From: Rhodanobacter glycinis | GTDB taxonomy: Bacteria; Pseudomonadota; Gammaproteobacteria; Xanthomonadales; Rhodanobacteraceae | Reading direction: 5' to 3' | Assembly (NCBI RefSeq): GCF_900114325.1 | Contig: NZ_FOSR01000002.1 | Span: 310,001 to 374,000 of the forward strand | Length of the DNA stretch: 64,000 nucleotides | Part shown: positions 1-8,554 of the stretch, piece after piece | Layout: each line of letters begins with the position of its first letter | Numbering within the stretch: position 1 is the first letter of the stretch | Translations under genes and position numbers: made by a program | Notes under the pieces: generated by a model | Database searches by the model: none | What the model was told of the DNA's origin: nothing | The model's input: the letters and a program-made list of their open reading frames with translations, nothing else

Positions 1-867
1 GCCGGTCGCGCGAAGAATGATCGGCTCGATGTCATGCGCGGGCATAGGGCTAATGGAAGCCAGGAAAGCCCACTGGTCGGGGTACGGCTGGAACGTGCGA
101 TCAACGAAGACGCTGCAGCCACGGTCTCGCGATTCTTTCTGCAGCGGCAGGGCGATCAGGTTGCCGAAACCACCCTTGGGCATCGTGTCCTGGTTGGGAA
201 ATAGCCGATCGTAGGAGGTAAGCCTCAGTTGCCGGGTTCGCGCACATGCATGGCTGATGATGGCCGACCCGAGCCGCCGTGCGTCGCGCGCCGGTACAGG
301 GCCAGCGAAAAACACCCAGGCATGTGCGCCGTTGCCAGACCGCGAAACCTCCAGCGCAACAGGAACGCCCAGATCCTCGCAGGACTGTGCAAAGGCCAGG
401 ATGTCGTCCTTCCATTCCGCCTCGTCAAAATCGGCAGCCAGGAAGTGGCATGTCTCGTTGGGCATCAAGGGGTAGACGCCGACCGTATGCTTGCCTGCAA
501 GATGGTCATAGAGCACGTTGTCCAGCAGCGGAAGCAGTTGTCGATGACGGCAATCCGAGCACTTGATACGCGGTTTTTCGCAAACACCTGCGCGCCATTC
601 ATTTGCGCATGCGGGTGAATACCCGGATTTCCCCGTGGATTTGCTGGCCCATCGAACGGGATAGACATCGGTGCGCCCTCGAAACAGGCGGCGGAACAAT
701 GCCACTTTTTCCATGGTGCCAAGTGATGACGATTCGACTTCTGGCGGGATGGAGCGCACAGGCTTCGGCGGGGATGGCAATCGCCAGTCAATGCCGTTCG
801 CCTCTAGCAGTGAGACCAGTCGGGTGATTTCAGTCTGCAGTGCCGCCATGGAATCGCTGTTCGTCAT
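1..867 (-). CDS. TOTE conflict-system archaeo-eukaryotic primase protein, N-terminal part (runs off window)
   Basis: The frame is open from an ATG at 867 to the window edge, giving 289 codons of the N-terminus. The protein begins with a short helical stretch. A four-cysteine cluster (C87, C96, C103, C106; ends IKCSDC) follows and probably binds zinc. Next comes a primase-polymerase fold with the catalytic DFD motif at 146-148, SGNGAHAW at 177-184 and a conserved GGFGNLIALPLQ block near 232-243. This order matches the AEP domain of TOTE systems, where the primase is usually fused to a superfamily 2 helicase and a nuclease; those parts would lie outside the window. TOTE systems are predicted to act in conflict with phages or transposons, by analogy and not by direct proof here. 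The start has a GGTGG-type ribosome site. The gene lies 3' of tRNA-Arg on the same strand. Family recognition is firm; function is inference. Confidence 0.85.
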   Translation of the reverse strand, partial: MTNSDSMAALQTEITRLVSLLEANGIDWRLPSPPKPVRSIPPEVESSSLGTMEKVALFRRLFRGRTDVYPVRWASKSTGKSGYSPACANEWRAGVCEKPRIKCSDCRHRQLLPLLDNVLYDHLAGKHTVGVYPLMPNETCHFLAADFDEAEWKDDILAFAQSCEDLGVPVALEVSRSGNGAHAWVFFAGPVPARDARRLGSAIISHACARTRQLRLTSYDRLFPNQDTMPKGGFGNLIALPLQKESRDRGCSVFVDRTFQPYPDQWAFLASISPMPAHDIEPIILRATG

Positions 868-1204
868 GGATCATCCACCTTGCTGGCTCCCAACCGTCGC
901 AGGGCATGATACGGCGCGGGAGCACATTACAGCCTCCCTGATCGACGGAGGAAACCGCGATGTGCAGCACATTGAGTAACGATTCCCTAGTCTGAAGCCC
1001 TGTTTGGGATTCAAGCCGCGTCGACAAGGCCGGCACTTGTCTGGGGCGTGGAAAGCTATTCGCATCGTAGACAGCCGGACAGTCCTAATGGACCGAGCCA
1101 TAACGAAAAAATGGCAATTCGTGTCAGAGCCCGAGACGGCATAAAGTGTCAAAAGTGACACTTTATGGTGATTTGTCCAATCCGGATTCTGCCGGATTCC
1201 AAGA
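868..1204. other. Intergenic region between tRNA-Arg and TOTE gene
   Basis: No credible coding frame is seen in these 337 bases. They hold a perfect 11-bp-arm palindrome at 1141-1166, annotated separately. If the TOTE gene belongs to an island integrated at the tRNA, this stretch would be its left edge. No integrase is visible here. Confidence 0.6.
1141..1166. promoter_or_regulatory. Perfect 26-bp inverted repeat
   Basis: Two perfect 11-base arms (ATAAAGTGTCA at 1141-1151 and its complement at 1156-1166) flank a 4-base spacer. It is AT-rich compared with its surroundings. It lies downstream of tRNA-Arg and about 275 bases upstream of the TOTE gene on the minus strand. It could be an operator for a dimeric regulator or a weak tRNA terminator. 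There is no proper T-run after the minus-strand stem, which disfavours a terminator. Confidence 0.6.
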
Positions 1205-1281
1205 TGGTGCGCCCGGAGGGATTCGAACCCCCGACCAATGGCTTCGGAAGCCACTACTCTATCCGGCTGAGCTACGGGCGC
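1205..1281 (-). tRNA. tRNA-Arg (anticodon CCG)
   Basis: The minus strand folds as a complete cloverleaf. The 7-bp acceptor is GCGCCCG/CGGGCGC, the D stem is GCTC/GAGT, and the anticodon stem GTGGC/GCCAT carries the loop TTCCGAA, so the anticodon is CCG. The T arm has loop TTCGAAT. Discriminator A and an encoded CCA end at 1205. The 3' end faces the TOTE gene, the usual geometry for an integration site. Confidence 0.96.
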
Positions 1282-1342
1282 ATGGTGCGGCGACCGCCGT
1301 CACGATGGGTGAACCCGGGGGGTTCACGGACGGCGGAGGCGC

Positions 1343-1348
1343 AGTATA
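1343..1348 (-). promoter_or_regulatory. Candidate -10 box for tRNA-Arg
   Basis: TATACT is read on the minus strand about 60 bases upstream of the tRNA 5' end. No good -35 is visible. A hairpin (arms GTGAACC 1309-1315 and GGTTCAC 1321-1327, with outer CCGCCGT/ACGGCGG pairing) lies in the predicted leader. Confidence 0.4.
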
Positions 1349-1360
1349 GCGAAGTTGAAG

Positions 1361-1384
1361 GGGATCGCCCATGTGGGCGATCCC
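1361..1384. other. GC-rich hairpin followed by T-rich stretch (plus orientation)
   Basis: Perfect 10-bp arms (GGGATCGCCC at 1361-1370 and its complement at 1375-1384) flank ATGT. GTTTGATTTTTT follows on the plus strand. This is terminator-like only for plus-strand transcripts, yet both flanking genes are on minus. It may instead separate the peptidase and tRNA transcription units. Confidence 0.5.
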
Positions 1385-1422
1385 GTTTGATTTTTTGTGC
1401 GTGCGAAGCGCTGTCGCAGGCG

Positions 1423-1462
1423 GCCCCTCACCCCAACCCTCTCCCCGAAGGGAGAGGGAGAC
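1423..1462. repeat. Palindromic intergenic repeat, family A (single copy)
   Basis: CCCTCACCCCAACCCTCTCCC followed by a small loop and GGGAGAGGGAG. It is one of about twelve copies in the window and sits directly after the stop of the first M61 peptidase. Confidence 0.8.
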
Positions 1463-1474
1463 AAGCTCGGGCGA

Positions 1475-3376
1475 TCAGAGGGCCTTGAGCAACGGGCCCA
1501 GGGTGTCGGGCTTGCGGGTGTCGCGGACCAGGTGCGGGTACTTCAGGCCATCGTGGTAGTCGATGCGGATGGTCTTGTACTCGTCGAAGTTCTTCACCAG
1601 CAGCTCGATCGGCTGGCTCTTGTCCTTCGCCGCGGCGGTGACCGCATCACGCAGGTCGTCGCTGCTGTAGTCGTGGCCGTTCACCGCCACGATGCTCATG
1701 CCCGGCGACAGGCCGGCCTTGAACGCGGGGCCGTCCCACAGCACGTCGCCGATCTGGCCGCCCTTGCCCACCGACACGCCCAGCGAGTAGGTGAGGTTGG
1801 CGGAGTGGCGACGCGCCTCGATGGCCTTGATCGCGTCGGATGGCTTGTCGGTGTAGACCAGCTTCCAGCCATGCGACTCGATGCCGCCGATCAGCGGGCC
1901 GTGGCCATCCAGGCGGCTGCGCAGGTAGGGCGCCCAGTCGAACGGGGCGATGCCGTTGAGCGTCTTGACCACGTCGTCGAAGGTGTACGGGTTGACCGTC
2001 CACGAGCCGTTGTCCATGCCGAAGAACGCCTTGGCGAAGTCGTCGATGGACTTCTTGCCGTGGCTGAGCTCGCGCAGCTTGCCGTCCACGTCCAGCCAGA
2101 TCATCTGGCCAGCCGAGTAGTAGTCCTCACTGGACTGGTAGTTGCGGTACGGCAGCGGCGCGCGCTGGGCGATGGTCGGATCGTTGGTGGTGTCCTGCAC
2201 GTTGCGCCAGCTGGCCAGGCCCGGGCGGCCCTTGTCGTAGGTGGCCGCCACGTAGGCCCACATGTCGTGCGCCTGCTCGGTGTCCCACAAGCCGGAACGG
2301 GCAGCGATCACGTGGCCCCAGAACTGGGTCTGGCCCTCGTACACCCACAACAGGGTGTCGCCCATCGGCACGTTGAAGTTCGGCGTGGCCAGGTCGGCAC
2401 CGCGACGGTACTTGCCGTCCCAGGAGTGGTTGAACTCGTGCGAGAACAGGTCGCGGCTCAGCGCGTTCTTCTTCCACGCGGTGAAGAAATCGGGCGAGGT
2501 ACCGTCCTCGCTGGAACGATGGTGCTCCAGGCCGTTGCCGCTCATCTTGTCGCTGAGCGAGACCAGGAAGTCGTAATGGTTGTAGTGGTGCGCACCGTAC
2601 AGCTTGTACATCTGCTGCACCATGTTGCGGAACAGCTTGACCTGCTCGGGCGTGACTTCCAGGTCCTTCGCTGCGTCGGCGACGATGTCCATGTGCACCG
2701 GCGCCTTGGCGCCCGGGTCCAGGTCGATGCGCTTGAAGTACTTGCCGGCATAGATCGGCGAGTCGACCAGGTCGTCGTAGTTGATCGGCTTGTAGTGCAC
2801 GGTGTTGCCGTCGCGCGAAGCCACGTCCAGCGCGGTGCCGGCCTGCCAGCCGGCCGGGAAGGTGACGCTGGGCTGCGTCTGCACCTGCTTGGCGTAGTAG
2901 CCGGCGGGATACAGCGACACCGTGTTCCACTGCAGGTTGAGCATTTCCGGCGTCATCACCACGCGGCCTTCGCGGGTGCTCTGCGGCGACAGGAACTGGA
3001 AGTCCACTTCAACCGAGCTGGCGCCCTGCGGCACGTCGATCTGGAAAGCGTAGACGTTGTACGGATCGCGCTTCCAGGTCAGCGTCTTGCCGTTGGCCTT
3101 CACCACCAGACCGGCCAGCTTGTCGATCGGACCGGTGGGCGAATGGTGCCCGGGAATCCACTGCGGATAAAGCAGGGTCAGCGGGCCGGGCACGGCCGGC
3201 ACCACTTCATGCACGCGGAAGATGCGATGGGCGAGATCGGTGGCGTCGACGTGGATCTGCAGCGCACCGGGGGTGTACGGCGTGTTCTGCGGTGCCGGCA
3301 CGTCGGCGTGGCTGGGAAGGGCAACGAGACCGAACCCGGCGGCAACCAGGGCGGCAAGAAGTGGCGTGGCTTTCAA
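1475..3376 (-). CDS. M61 family metallopeptidase with C-terminal PDZ domain (copy 1)
   Basis: This is an exported glycyl-aminopeptidase-like protease. A signal peptide (KATPLLAALVAAGFG...SHA) is followed by the M61 N-terminal beta domain. The zinc-binding HEFNHSW lies near residues 309-315 and the downstream glutamate in WVYEGQTQFW near 345. A PDZ domain (about 529-580, GPAFKAGLSPGMSIVAVNG) follows. I chose the TTG at 3376 because AGGAGA sits 6-7 bases upstream and translation then begins right at the signal peptide; an in-frame ATG at 3406 gives ten more residues without a clear ribosome site. The next gene upstream is a paralogue of the same length and architecture. M61 enzymes cleave peptides with N-terminal Gly or Ala; the substrate here is unknown. 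Confidence 0.9.
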   Translation of the reverse strand: MKATPLLAALVAAGFGLVALPSHADVPAPQNTPYTPGALQIHVDATDLAHRIFRVHEVVPAVPGPLTLLYPQWIPGHHSPTGPIDKLAGLVVKANGKTLTWKRDPYNVYAFQIDVPQGASSVEVDFQFLSPQSTREGRVVMTPEMLNLQWNTVSLYPAGYYAKQVQTQPSVTFPAGWQAGTALDVASRDGNTVHYKPINYDDLVDSPIYAGKYFKRIDLDPGAKAPVHMDIVADAAKDLEVTPEQVKLFRNMVQQMYKLYGAHHYNHYDFLVSLSDKMSGNGLEHHRSSEDGTSPDFFTAWKKNALSRDLFSHEFNHSWDGKYRRGADLATPNFNVPMGDTLLWVYEGQTQFWGHVIAARSGLWDTEQAHDMWAYVAATYDKGRPGLASWRNVQDTTNDPTIAQRAPLPYRNYQSSEDYYSAGQMIWLDVDGKLRELSHGKKSIDDFAKAFFGMDNGSWTVNPYTFDDVVKTLNGIAPFDWAPYLRSRLDGHGPLIGGIESHGWKLVYTDKPSDAIKAIEARRHSANLTYSLGVSVGKGGQIGDVLWDGPAFKAGLSPGMSIVAVNGHDYSSDDLRDAVTAAAKDKSQPIELLVKNFDEYKTIRIDYHDGLKYPHLVRDTRKPDTLGPLLKAL

Positions 3377-3436
3377 GGGACTCTCCTGACAACGAACCCA
3401 TCGCAAAAGATTGCGACGGCAGACAAGGGTCCGATG

Positions 3437-3460
3437 CTAGCCCGCGCCTGAGCGCGGGCT
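3437..3460. other. Perfect inverted repeat between tandem peptidase genes
   Basis: AGCCCGCGC, CTGA, then the exact complement. It lies downstream of copy 2 and upstream of copy 1, so it could end the first transcript. There is no T-run. Confidence 0.45.
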
Positions 3461-3518
3461 CCCCTGCCAGAGGTCATGTACAGGACGAGCTGGCGGCCGG
3501 CGCACCGGCCGCCGAGGT

Positions 3519-5447
3519 TCATTTCTTCAGCGGTGCCACGATGGCCCCGATCAGGTCCTTGCCACCGGCACGCACCAGGTGCGGATAGCGCAGGCCACCG
3601 TGGTAGTCGATCGACACCGTGTTGTAGACGTCGATGTTCTTCACCAGCAGGGTGATCGGTGCGTCGCCGGTCTTGGCCGCCTTCACCGCGTCCTTCAGAC
3701 GCTCGGACGAGAAGTCCTTGCCGTCCACCGCCACGATGGTCAGCCCCGGCACCAGGCCGGCCTTGAATGCCGGACCGTTCCACTGCACGTCGTAGATGCT
3801 GCCGCTACTGGAAGCGGACAGGCCGATCGAATAGGCCATGTTGGCGCCGTGGCGGATGCTTTCCATCGCCTTGGTCGCGGCATTCGGCTTGTCGGTGTAG
3901 ACCAGCTTCCAGCCACCGCGGTCGATGCCCTTCTCCGGCAGGTTCGGACCGGTGTAATCCAGTCGCGCCCGCAGGAACGTTGCCCAGTCGAACGGCTGCA
4001 CCTGATTGAGCGTGTGGATCACGTCGTCGAAGGTGTAGGTCTTGGTGACGTAGCTGCCGTTGTCCATGCCGTAGAAGGCGCGCGCGAAATCATCCAGCGA
4101 ATGCTTGCCGCCGCTGAGTTCGCGGATCTTGGTATCCACGTCCAGCCACAGCAACTGGCCTTCCGGATAGAAATCGGTGCCGCGGCGCCAGTTGGCCCAG
4201 CCGCCACCGCCGTAATAGGTCAGCGGCGCGGCGTCGGCGGTGTCCTGCAGCGAACGCCAGGCGCGACCGGTGCGCGCGCTCATCGCCGCGTCCATGTTGG
4301 CCATGACATCGCGGTATTGCGCCGGTGTCCACAGGCCCGAGCGCGCGGTGAGCACGCTGCACCAGTAATCGGTGAGGCCCTCGTACACCCACAGCAGGTC
4401 GTCCTGTTCCTTCACGTTGAAGTTGGGCGTCCACAAATCGGCCGGACGGCGGAACTTGCCGTTCCACGAGTGCACGTACTCGTGCGTCATCAGGCTCGCC
4501 GCCAGCGTGTGCATGTCGTCGTTGGTGAAGAAGTCGGCGGGCAGGCGATCATCGCTCGACTGGTGATGCTCCAGTCCGAAGTGGCCGGTGTGGTCGGACA
4601 GCGTGAGCAGGAAGTCGTAGTGGTCGTAATGGTGCGAGCCGAACAGCAGGCCGGTCTGCTTCACCATCGAGCGCTGTTCGTCAAGCTGCTTGGTGGTCAG
4701 CTTCACGTCGTCGGCCGCGTCGCCCACCACGTTCAGATGCACCGGTACCTTGGCGCCGGGCGCCAGGTCGACGCGGTCGAAATGCGTGCCGGCGATCAGC
4801 GGCGAATCGACGAAGTTGTTGAAGGTCACCGGCTTGAAGGTGATGGCGTTGCCGGCCTGGCTTTCCACCTGCAGCGCCGTGCCGAACTTCCAGCCTTGCG
4901 GCAATTCCACGGTCGGCTGGATGTGGATCTGGCTGGAATAATGCCCGGCCGGATAGAAGGCCACCTGGTTGAATTCCACGTCCACGAAATTCGGCGTGGA
5001 CGAGGCGCTGGCGCCGAACAGGCTGCCCTGCCCCGGTGCCGGCGACAGGAACTGGAACGACACGTCGAGCTGGCTCACGCCCGCGGGTACGTCAAGGTTG
5101 ATCGCGAACATGTCGCGCAGGTCGCGCCGCCACGGCAACTGCTTGCCGTTGGCTGTGATGATCAGGCCGGCGACGTTCTGGATCGGGCCGGATGGCGCAT
5201 GCTCGCCGGGGATCCACTCCGGATACAGCAGCGTGAACGGGCCGGACGTCACCGGAATCGTTTCGTGCACGCGGAAGATCCGCTTCGCCGCATCGGTGAG
5301 ATCGACCTTGACCGCCAGCGTGCCCGGATACGGCTGGTCCACCGGCGCCGGCCGCGAGGCATCCTGCGCGAACGATGCCGCAGACAACGACAAGGCCCCG
5401 ATCACCGCGGCGGCGATCAGGCTGGAACGAAAGGCAGGGATTTTCAC
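3519..5447 (-). CDS. M61 family metallopeptidase with C-terminal PDZ domain (copy 2)
   Basis: A paralogue of the downstream gene with the same layout. It has a signal peptide (MKIPAFRSSLIAAAVIGALSL...FAQ) and an N-terminal beta domain. The catalytic HEYVHSW lies near residue 322 with a third zinc ligand in WVYEGLTDYW near 354. The PDZ segment GPAFKAGLVPGLTIVAVDG lies near 540-590. The zinc and PDZ motifs are well conserved between the two copies while the rest has drifted, which suggests an old tandem duplication. About 140 bases separate this stop from the start of copy 1. A block upstream of each gene is also conserved (3412-3478 and 5521-5589), so promoter sequence was duplicated too. It is predicted to be periplasmic or secreted. 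Confidence 0.92.
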   Translation of the reverse strand: MKIPAFRSSLIAAAVIGALSLSAASFAQDASRPAPVDQPYPGTLAVKVDLTDAAKRIFRVHETIPVTSGPFTLLYPEWIPGEHAPSGPIQNVAGLIITANGKQLPWRRDLRDMFAINLDVPAGVSQLDVSFQFLSPAPGQGSLFGASASSTPNFVDVEFNQVAFYPAGHYSSQIHIQPTVELPQGWKFGTALQVESQAGNAITFKPVTFNNFVDSPLIAGTHFDRVDLAPGAKVPVHLNVVGDAADDVKLTTKQLDEQRSMVKQTGLLFGSHHYDHYDFLLTLSDHTGHFGLEHHQSSDDRLPADFFTNDDMHTLAASLMTHEYVHSWNGKFRRPADLWTPNFNVKEQDDLLWVYEGLTDYWCSVLTARSGLWTPAQYRDVMANMDAAMSARTGRAWRSLQDTADAAPLTYYGGGGWANWRRGTDFYPEGQLLWLDVDTKIRELSGGKHSLDDFARAFYGMDNGSYVTKTYTFDDVIHTLNQVQPFDWATFLRARLDYTGPNLPEKGIDRGGWKLVYTDKPNAATKAMESIRHGANMAYSIGLSASSSGSIYDVQWNGPAFKAGLVPGLTIVAVDGKDFSSERLKDAVKAAKTGDAPITLLVKNIDVYNTVSIDYHGGLRYPHLVRAGGKDLIGAIVAPLKK

Positions 5448-5520
5448 GCAGGGACTCCGGGCGGGTGGCGGCTCGCGCGGACATCCGCGTTACCGGCAAG
5501 GAATGCATCGGACGCCGCGA

Positions 5521-5589
5521 AGCGACGGCCGACAGTGGCCGGACGATGGTAGATCGAAGGTCACGCCGCTTACCCTGCCAGAGGTCATG
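5521..5589 (-). promoter_or_regulatory. Upstream block shared by both M61 peptidase genes
   Basis: GCGACGGC, GACA, a TAG/ATG-rich core and CTGCCAGAGGTCATG (5575-5589) recur at 3412-3478 upstream of the second peptidase with almost the same spacing (52-53 bases between the ends). It probably contains the promoters. No canonical -35 is seen. Confidence 0.5.
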
Positions 5590-5684
5590 GCGATACATCG
5601 CAGGGTCTTGCGTCGAGGCGTCCGTGCCGAACGTCCCGCATTGAAACTGACCGCCAACCGCAAGGATCACGGCCGGTGCCGACG

Positions 5685-6797
5685 CTAGACACCCGCCCCG
5701 GCAACAGCACGCGCCGTGGTCGCCAGCCTCAGGCGCCAACGTCGAATCGGCCGCTCGATGATGTGCAGTGAGAACGCTGCCCACAGCAAGGTGGCGACCA
5801 GGGCCAATGCCAGTGCCGGCAGGAATGGAATGATGCCTTGCTGTACCAGCTGAAATGCCCACAGCAGCATGCTCAGGTGCACCAGATAAATCGCATACGT
5901 TGCATCACTCAACCACGCCCAGCAGGCACAGACCCGCGCCGACGCATGGCGCAATCCCAGCAACATCGGCACCAGCAGTGCCACGCCCAACTGCAGCGCG
6001 TCGAACACGAAGGTGCGCGCAAACCAGCCGCGCAACTCAAACCCGCGCACGATCAGCGTCCACCAGAGCAACACGCCCACAAGCACGGCCGCGCCAGCCA
6101 GACCCAGCGCGATCCGGTGACGATCCAGCCATGGCATACGCCGCACGGCCACCGCCATGACCACACCGCTGGCAATCGCATCCAGCCGCAACAGCGCGAT
6201 CTTGCGCACCCATGCATCCCATGGCAATCCTGTCGGCATGCAAGCGCGTGCCAGCAACGGCAGCACGAGGAACCCCACCAGCACCGCGTACAGGCCACGC
6301 ATGCCCCAACGCGCTGCAGCCGCCAATGACAGCGCGCCAAAGGCCAGGTAGAACCACACCTCGATCGCCAGCGACCAGGACACGCCAAACCAATTGTCGC
6401 CCGACATCGGCCAGGCGAAATTCTGTGTCAGCGTGAAGTAATGCATGAACATGCCCGCAGCCATCGGATGCGTGGGTGGATCCACCAGCGCCAGCACGAT
6501 CAGCCACAGCAAGTACGTCGGCAGCACGCGCAGCAGGCGGCGCAAAGTGAAGCCACGCCAGGCTCGAAAGCCTGGACCAGCCTCGACGATGCGCAGGAGC
6601 ATGCCGCCGATCAGATAGCCGCTCAGCACGAAGAACCCGGCAAGCCCGAAGGGACCGGCGACGAACATCAGGTCCGCATGGGGAAGGTGCCAGTGCACCG
6701 CAGCGAACAGACCGAAATGCGATAACAGCACGCAGGCGGTGGCGGCCACCCGCAATACATCCAGCCCGAGACTACGCCGCGCTTGCCCGTCCACCAT
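5685..6797 (-). CDS. Acyltransferase 3 family membrane protein (OafA/YrhL type)
   Basis: A multi-pass inner-membrane O-acyltransferase of about 370 residues. The N-terminus (SLGLDVLRVAATACVLLSHF) carries the family's Arg and catalytic-type His in the first membrane helix. GFFVLSGYLIG and the SWSLAIEVWFY block follow, then about ten hydrophobic helices. Such proteins transfer acetyl or other acyl groups to cell-surface sugars; the substrate cannot be read from sequence. I placed the start at the ATG at 6797 (MVDGQARRSLG), since the upstream in-frame stretch to 6908 looks non-coding. It stands alone between the peptidases and a permease gene. Confidence 0.88.
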   Translation of the reverse strand: MVDGQARRSLGLDVLRVAATACVLLSHFGLFAAVHWHLPHADLMFVAGPFGLAGFFVLSGYLIGGMLLRIVEAGPGFRAWRGFTLRRLLRVLPTYLLWLIVLALVDPPTHPMAAGMFMHYFTLTQNFAWPMSGDNWFGVSWSLAIEVWFYLAFGALSLAAAARWGMRGLYAVLVGFLVLPLLARACMPTGLPWDAWVRKIALLRLDAIASGVVMAVAVRRMPWLDRHRIALGLAGAAVLVGVLLWWTLIVRGFELRGWFARTFVFDALQLGVALLVPMLLGLRHASARVCACWAWLSDATYAIYLVHLSMLLWAFQLVQQGIIPFLPALALALVATLLWAAFSLHIIERPIRRWRLRLATTARAVAGAGV

Positions 6798-6991
6798 GCC
6801 CCCGCCCTTGTCGTGCTGCACTGCCCGGCAGGGTAGCGCAAGCGACGCAGAAGACGGCAGACCCGGCGAAGCCCGATGCCCACCACAATCGTTCCGCACC
6901 TCCAACACGCGGATTCGGACAACCGTTACCAGAAGCGCCGGCTCCGGACCTTCGGCTCAACGACACGATGCCCGGAGGCTTTCCATACGCT

Positions 6992-7026
6992 AAACGCCCC
7001 GAGTGAGTGGACACCTCGGGGCGTTT
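6992..7026 (-). terminator. Hairpin terminator after the APC permease gene
   Basis: Perfect 12-base arms (AAACGCCCCGAG and its complement at 7015-7026) enclose an 11-base loop. It is read on minus about 55 bases after the permease stop. The stem ends in GTTT but a longer T-run is missing. Confidence 0.65.
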
Positions 7027-7078
7027 GGCGTGCGTTCGACGCATGCTTGCTACAGGCATGCAAACGAACTGGACGCTA

Positions 7079-8554
7079 TCAATCATCCACCTTGCTGTGC
7101 CGTATGCCGTAGCAGAAGTAGATCACGCAACCCAGCACCATCCAGATCACGAAGCGCTCGAAGGTGATCGCCGGCAGGCCGCCGATGCGGTGCCAGCCAT
7201 GAACGCCCATCCACGGCACGCCGAAGATCAGCAGCAGCGAGAACAGCACGCCCAGCGGCGAGATGATCCAGATGGCCGGGGTGCGGAAGGCGCGCTTGAT
7301 CTGCGGCTTGCGCACACGCAGGATCAACACCGCCGTGCAGATCACGATGAAGGCCGACAGCGTGCCGATGTTGACCAGCTCGGCCACCTCGCCGATCGGC
7401 AGCAGGCCGGCGACCACCGCGATGAACACACCGAGGATCATGGTCGGCCGATGCGGCGTGCCGTACTTCGGATGGATCTTGGCGAACCATGTCGGCAGCA
7501 GGCCATCGCGTGCCAATGCGAACCAGATGCGCGCCGCACCCAGCATGAAAGCGAACAGCACGCTGGTGATGCCGGCAATCGCCGCGACATTGATCACGCC
7601 ACGCACCCAGTTGAGGTGCAGCGCCTTGAACGCCGCATCCACCGGGGCCGGGCTGTTCAATTCGGGATACGGCACCATGCCGGTGAGCACCATCGACACC
7701 GCCAGGTACAGCACCATCGACACCACCAGCGACAGCAGCACGGCGCGCGGCAGGTCGCGCTGCGGATTGCGCGATTCCTCGGCGGCCGTGGTCAGCGTGT
7801 CGTAACCGAATACCGCGAAGAACACCACGCTGGAAGCGGTCAGCACGCCGCTCCAGCCGAAATGCGTTTCGCCATCCGCACCGCTGGTCGCGGCGGGAAT
7901 GAACGGGTGCCAGTTGGCCGTGTCGACATAGAACGCGCCGACGCCGATCACCAGGACCACGCCGATCACCTTGATCGCCACGATCGCGGTATTCGCACGC
8001 GCGCCCCATTCGGTTTTCACCGTCAGCATCCACGCGATCAGCAACGAAATGCCCGCAGCGATCACGTTGAACACGTGGCCGTCGCCCGAACCCGGCGCAC
8101 CTTGTGCCCATGCGGGCAGCGAAAGTCCGGTGAGCTGCAACAGCAAGGCCTGCACGTAGCCGGACCAGCCGATCGCCACCACCGCCACGATCAAGGCGTA
8201 CTCCAGCAGCAGATCCCAGCCGATGATCCATGCCACCAGTTCGCCCAACACCGCATACCCATAGGTATAGGCGCTGCCGGTGACCGGGATCATTCCCGAA
8301 AATTCCGCATAGGACAGCGCCGCGCAGGCACTGCCGACACCGGCGATCAGGAACGACAGCACCACCGCGGGGCCCGCGTTGGCCGCGGCCTGCTGGCCGG
8401 CCAGCACGAACACGCCGACGCCGATGATCGCGCCGATACCGATGGCGGTAAGCTGCCACAAGCCCAGTACGCGCCTGAAGTCACCGCGTTGGCCAGCCTC
8501 CGATTGCAACTGCTCGACGGACTTGTGGCGCAACGCCCGGCTCAGGAAAGTCAT
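7079..8554 (-). CDS. APC superfamily amino-acid permease (cationic amino acid transporter type)
   Basis: An inner-membrane amino-acid/polyamine/organocation transporter of about 491 residues with roughly twelve to fourteen helices. The helix-1 signature GLWQLTAIGIGAIIGVGVFV is the unwound substrate-binding segment, and AALSYAEFSGMIPVTGSAYT follows. Later blocks (GYDTLTTAAEESRNPQRDLP) match the YfnA/CAT branch. The start at 8554 (MTFLSRALRHKS) is chosen for the GGGGAGAAG ribosome site just upstream; an in-frame alternative at 8587 adds eleven residues. The transported amino acid is unknown. It is followed by its own hairpin terminator. Confidence 0.9.
   Translation of the reverse strand: MTFLSRALRHKSVEQLQSEAGQRGDFRRVLGLWQLTAIGIGAIIGVGVFVLAGQQAAANAGPAVVLSFLIAGVGSACAALSYAEFSGMIPVTGSAYTYGYAVLGELVAWIIGWDLLLEYALIVAVVAIGWSGYVQALLLQLTGLSLPAWAQGAPGSGDGHVFNVIAAGISLLIAWMLTVKTEWGARANTAIVAIKVIGVVLVIGVGAFYVDTANWHPFIPAATSGADGETHFGWSGVLTASSVVFFAVFGYDTLTTAAEESRNPQRDLPRAVLLSLVVSMVLYLAVSMVLTGMVPYPELNSPAPVDAAFKALHLNWVRGVINVAAIAGITSVLFAFMLGAARIWFALARDGLLPTWFAKIHPKYGTPHRPTMILGVFIAVVAGLLPIGEVAELVNIGTLSAFIVICTAVLILRVRKPQIKRAFRTPAIWIISPLGVLFSLLLIFGVPWMGVHGWHRIGGLPAITFERFVIWMVLGCVIYFCYGIRHSKVDD

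Noticed and set aside
1361-1384. Hairpin plus T-run as a normal gene terminator
   Set aside because: The T-run is on the plus strand while both neighbouring genes are on minus, so I list it only as a hairpin.
1397-3451. 684-residue plus-strand open frame
   Set aside because: It is the complement of the M61 peptidase gene and reads as Val/Arg/His-rich shadow sequence with no family motif.
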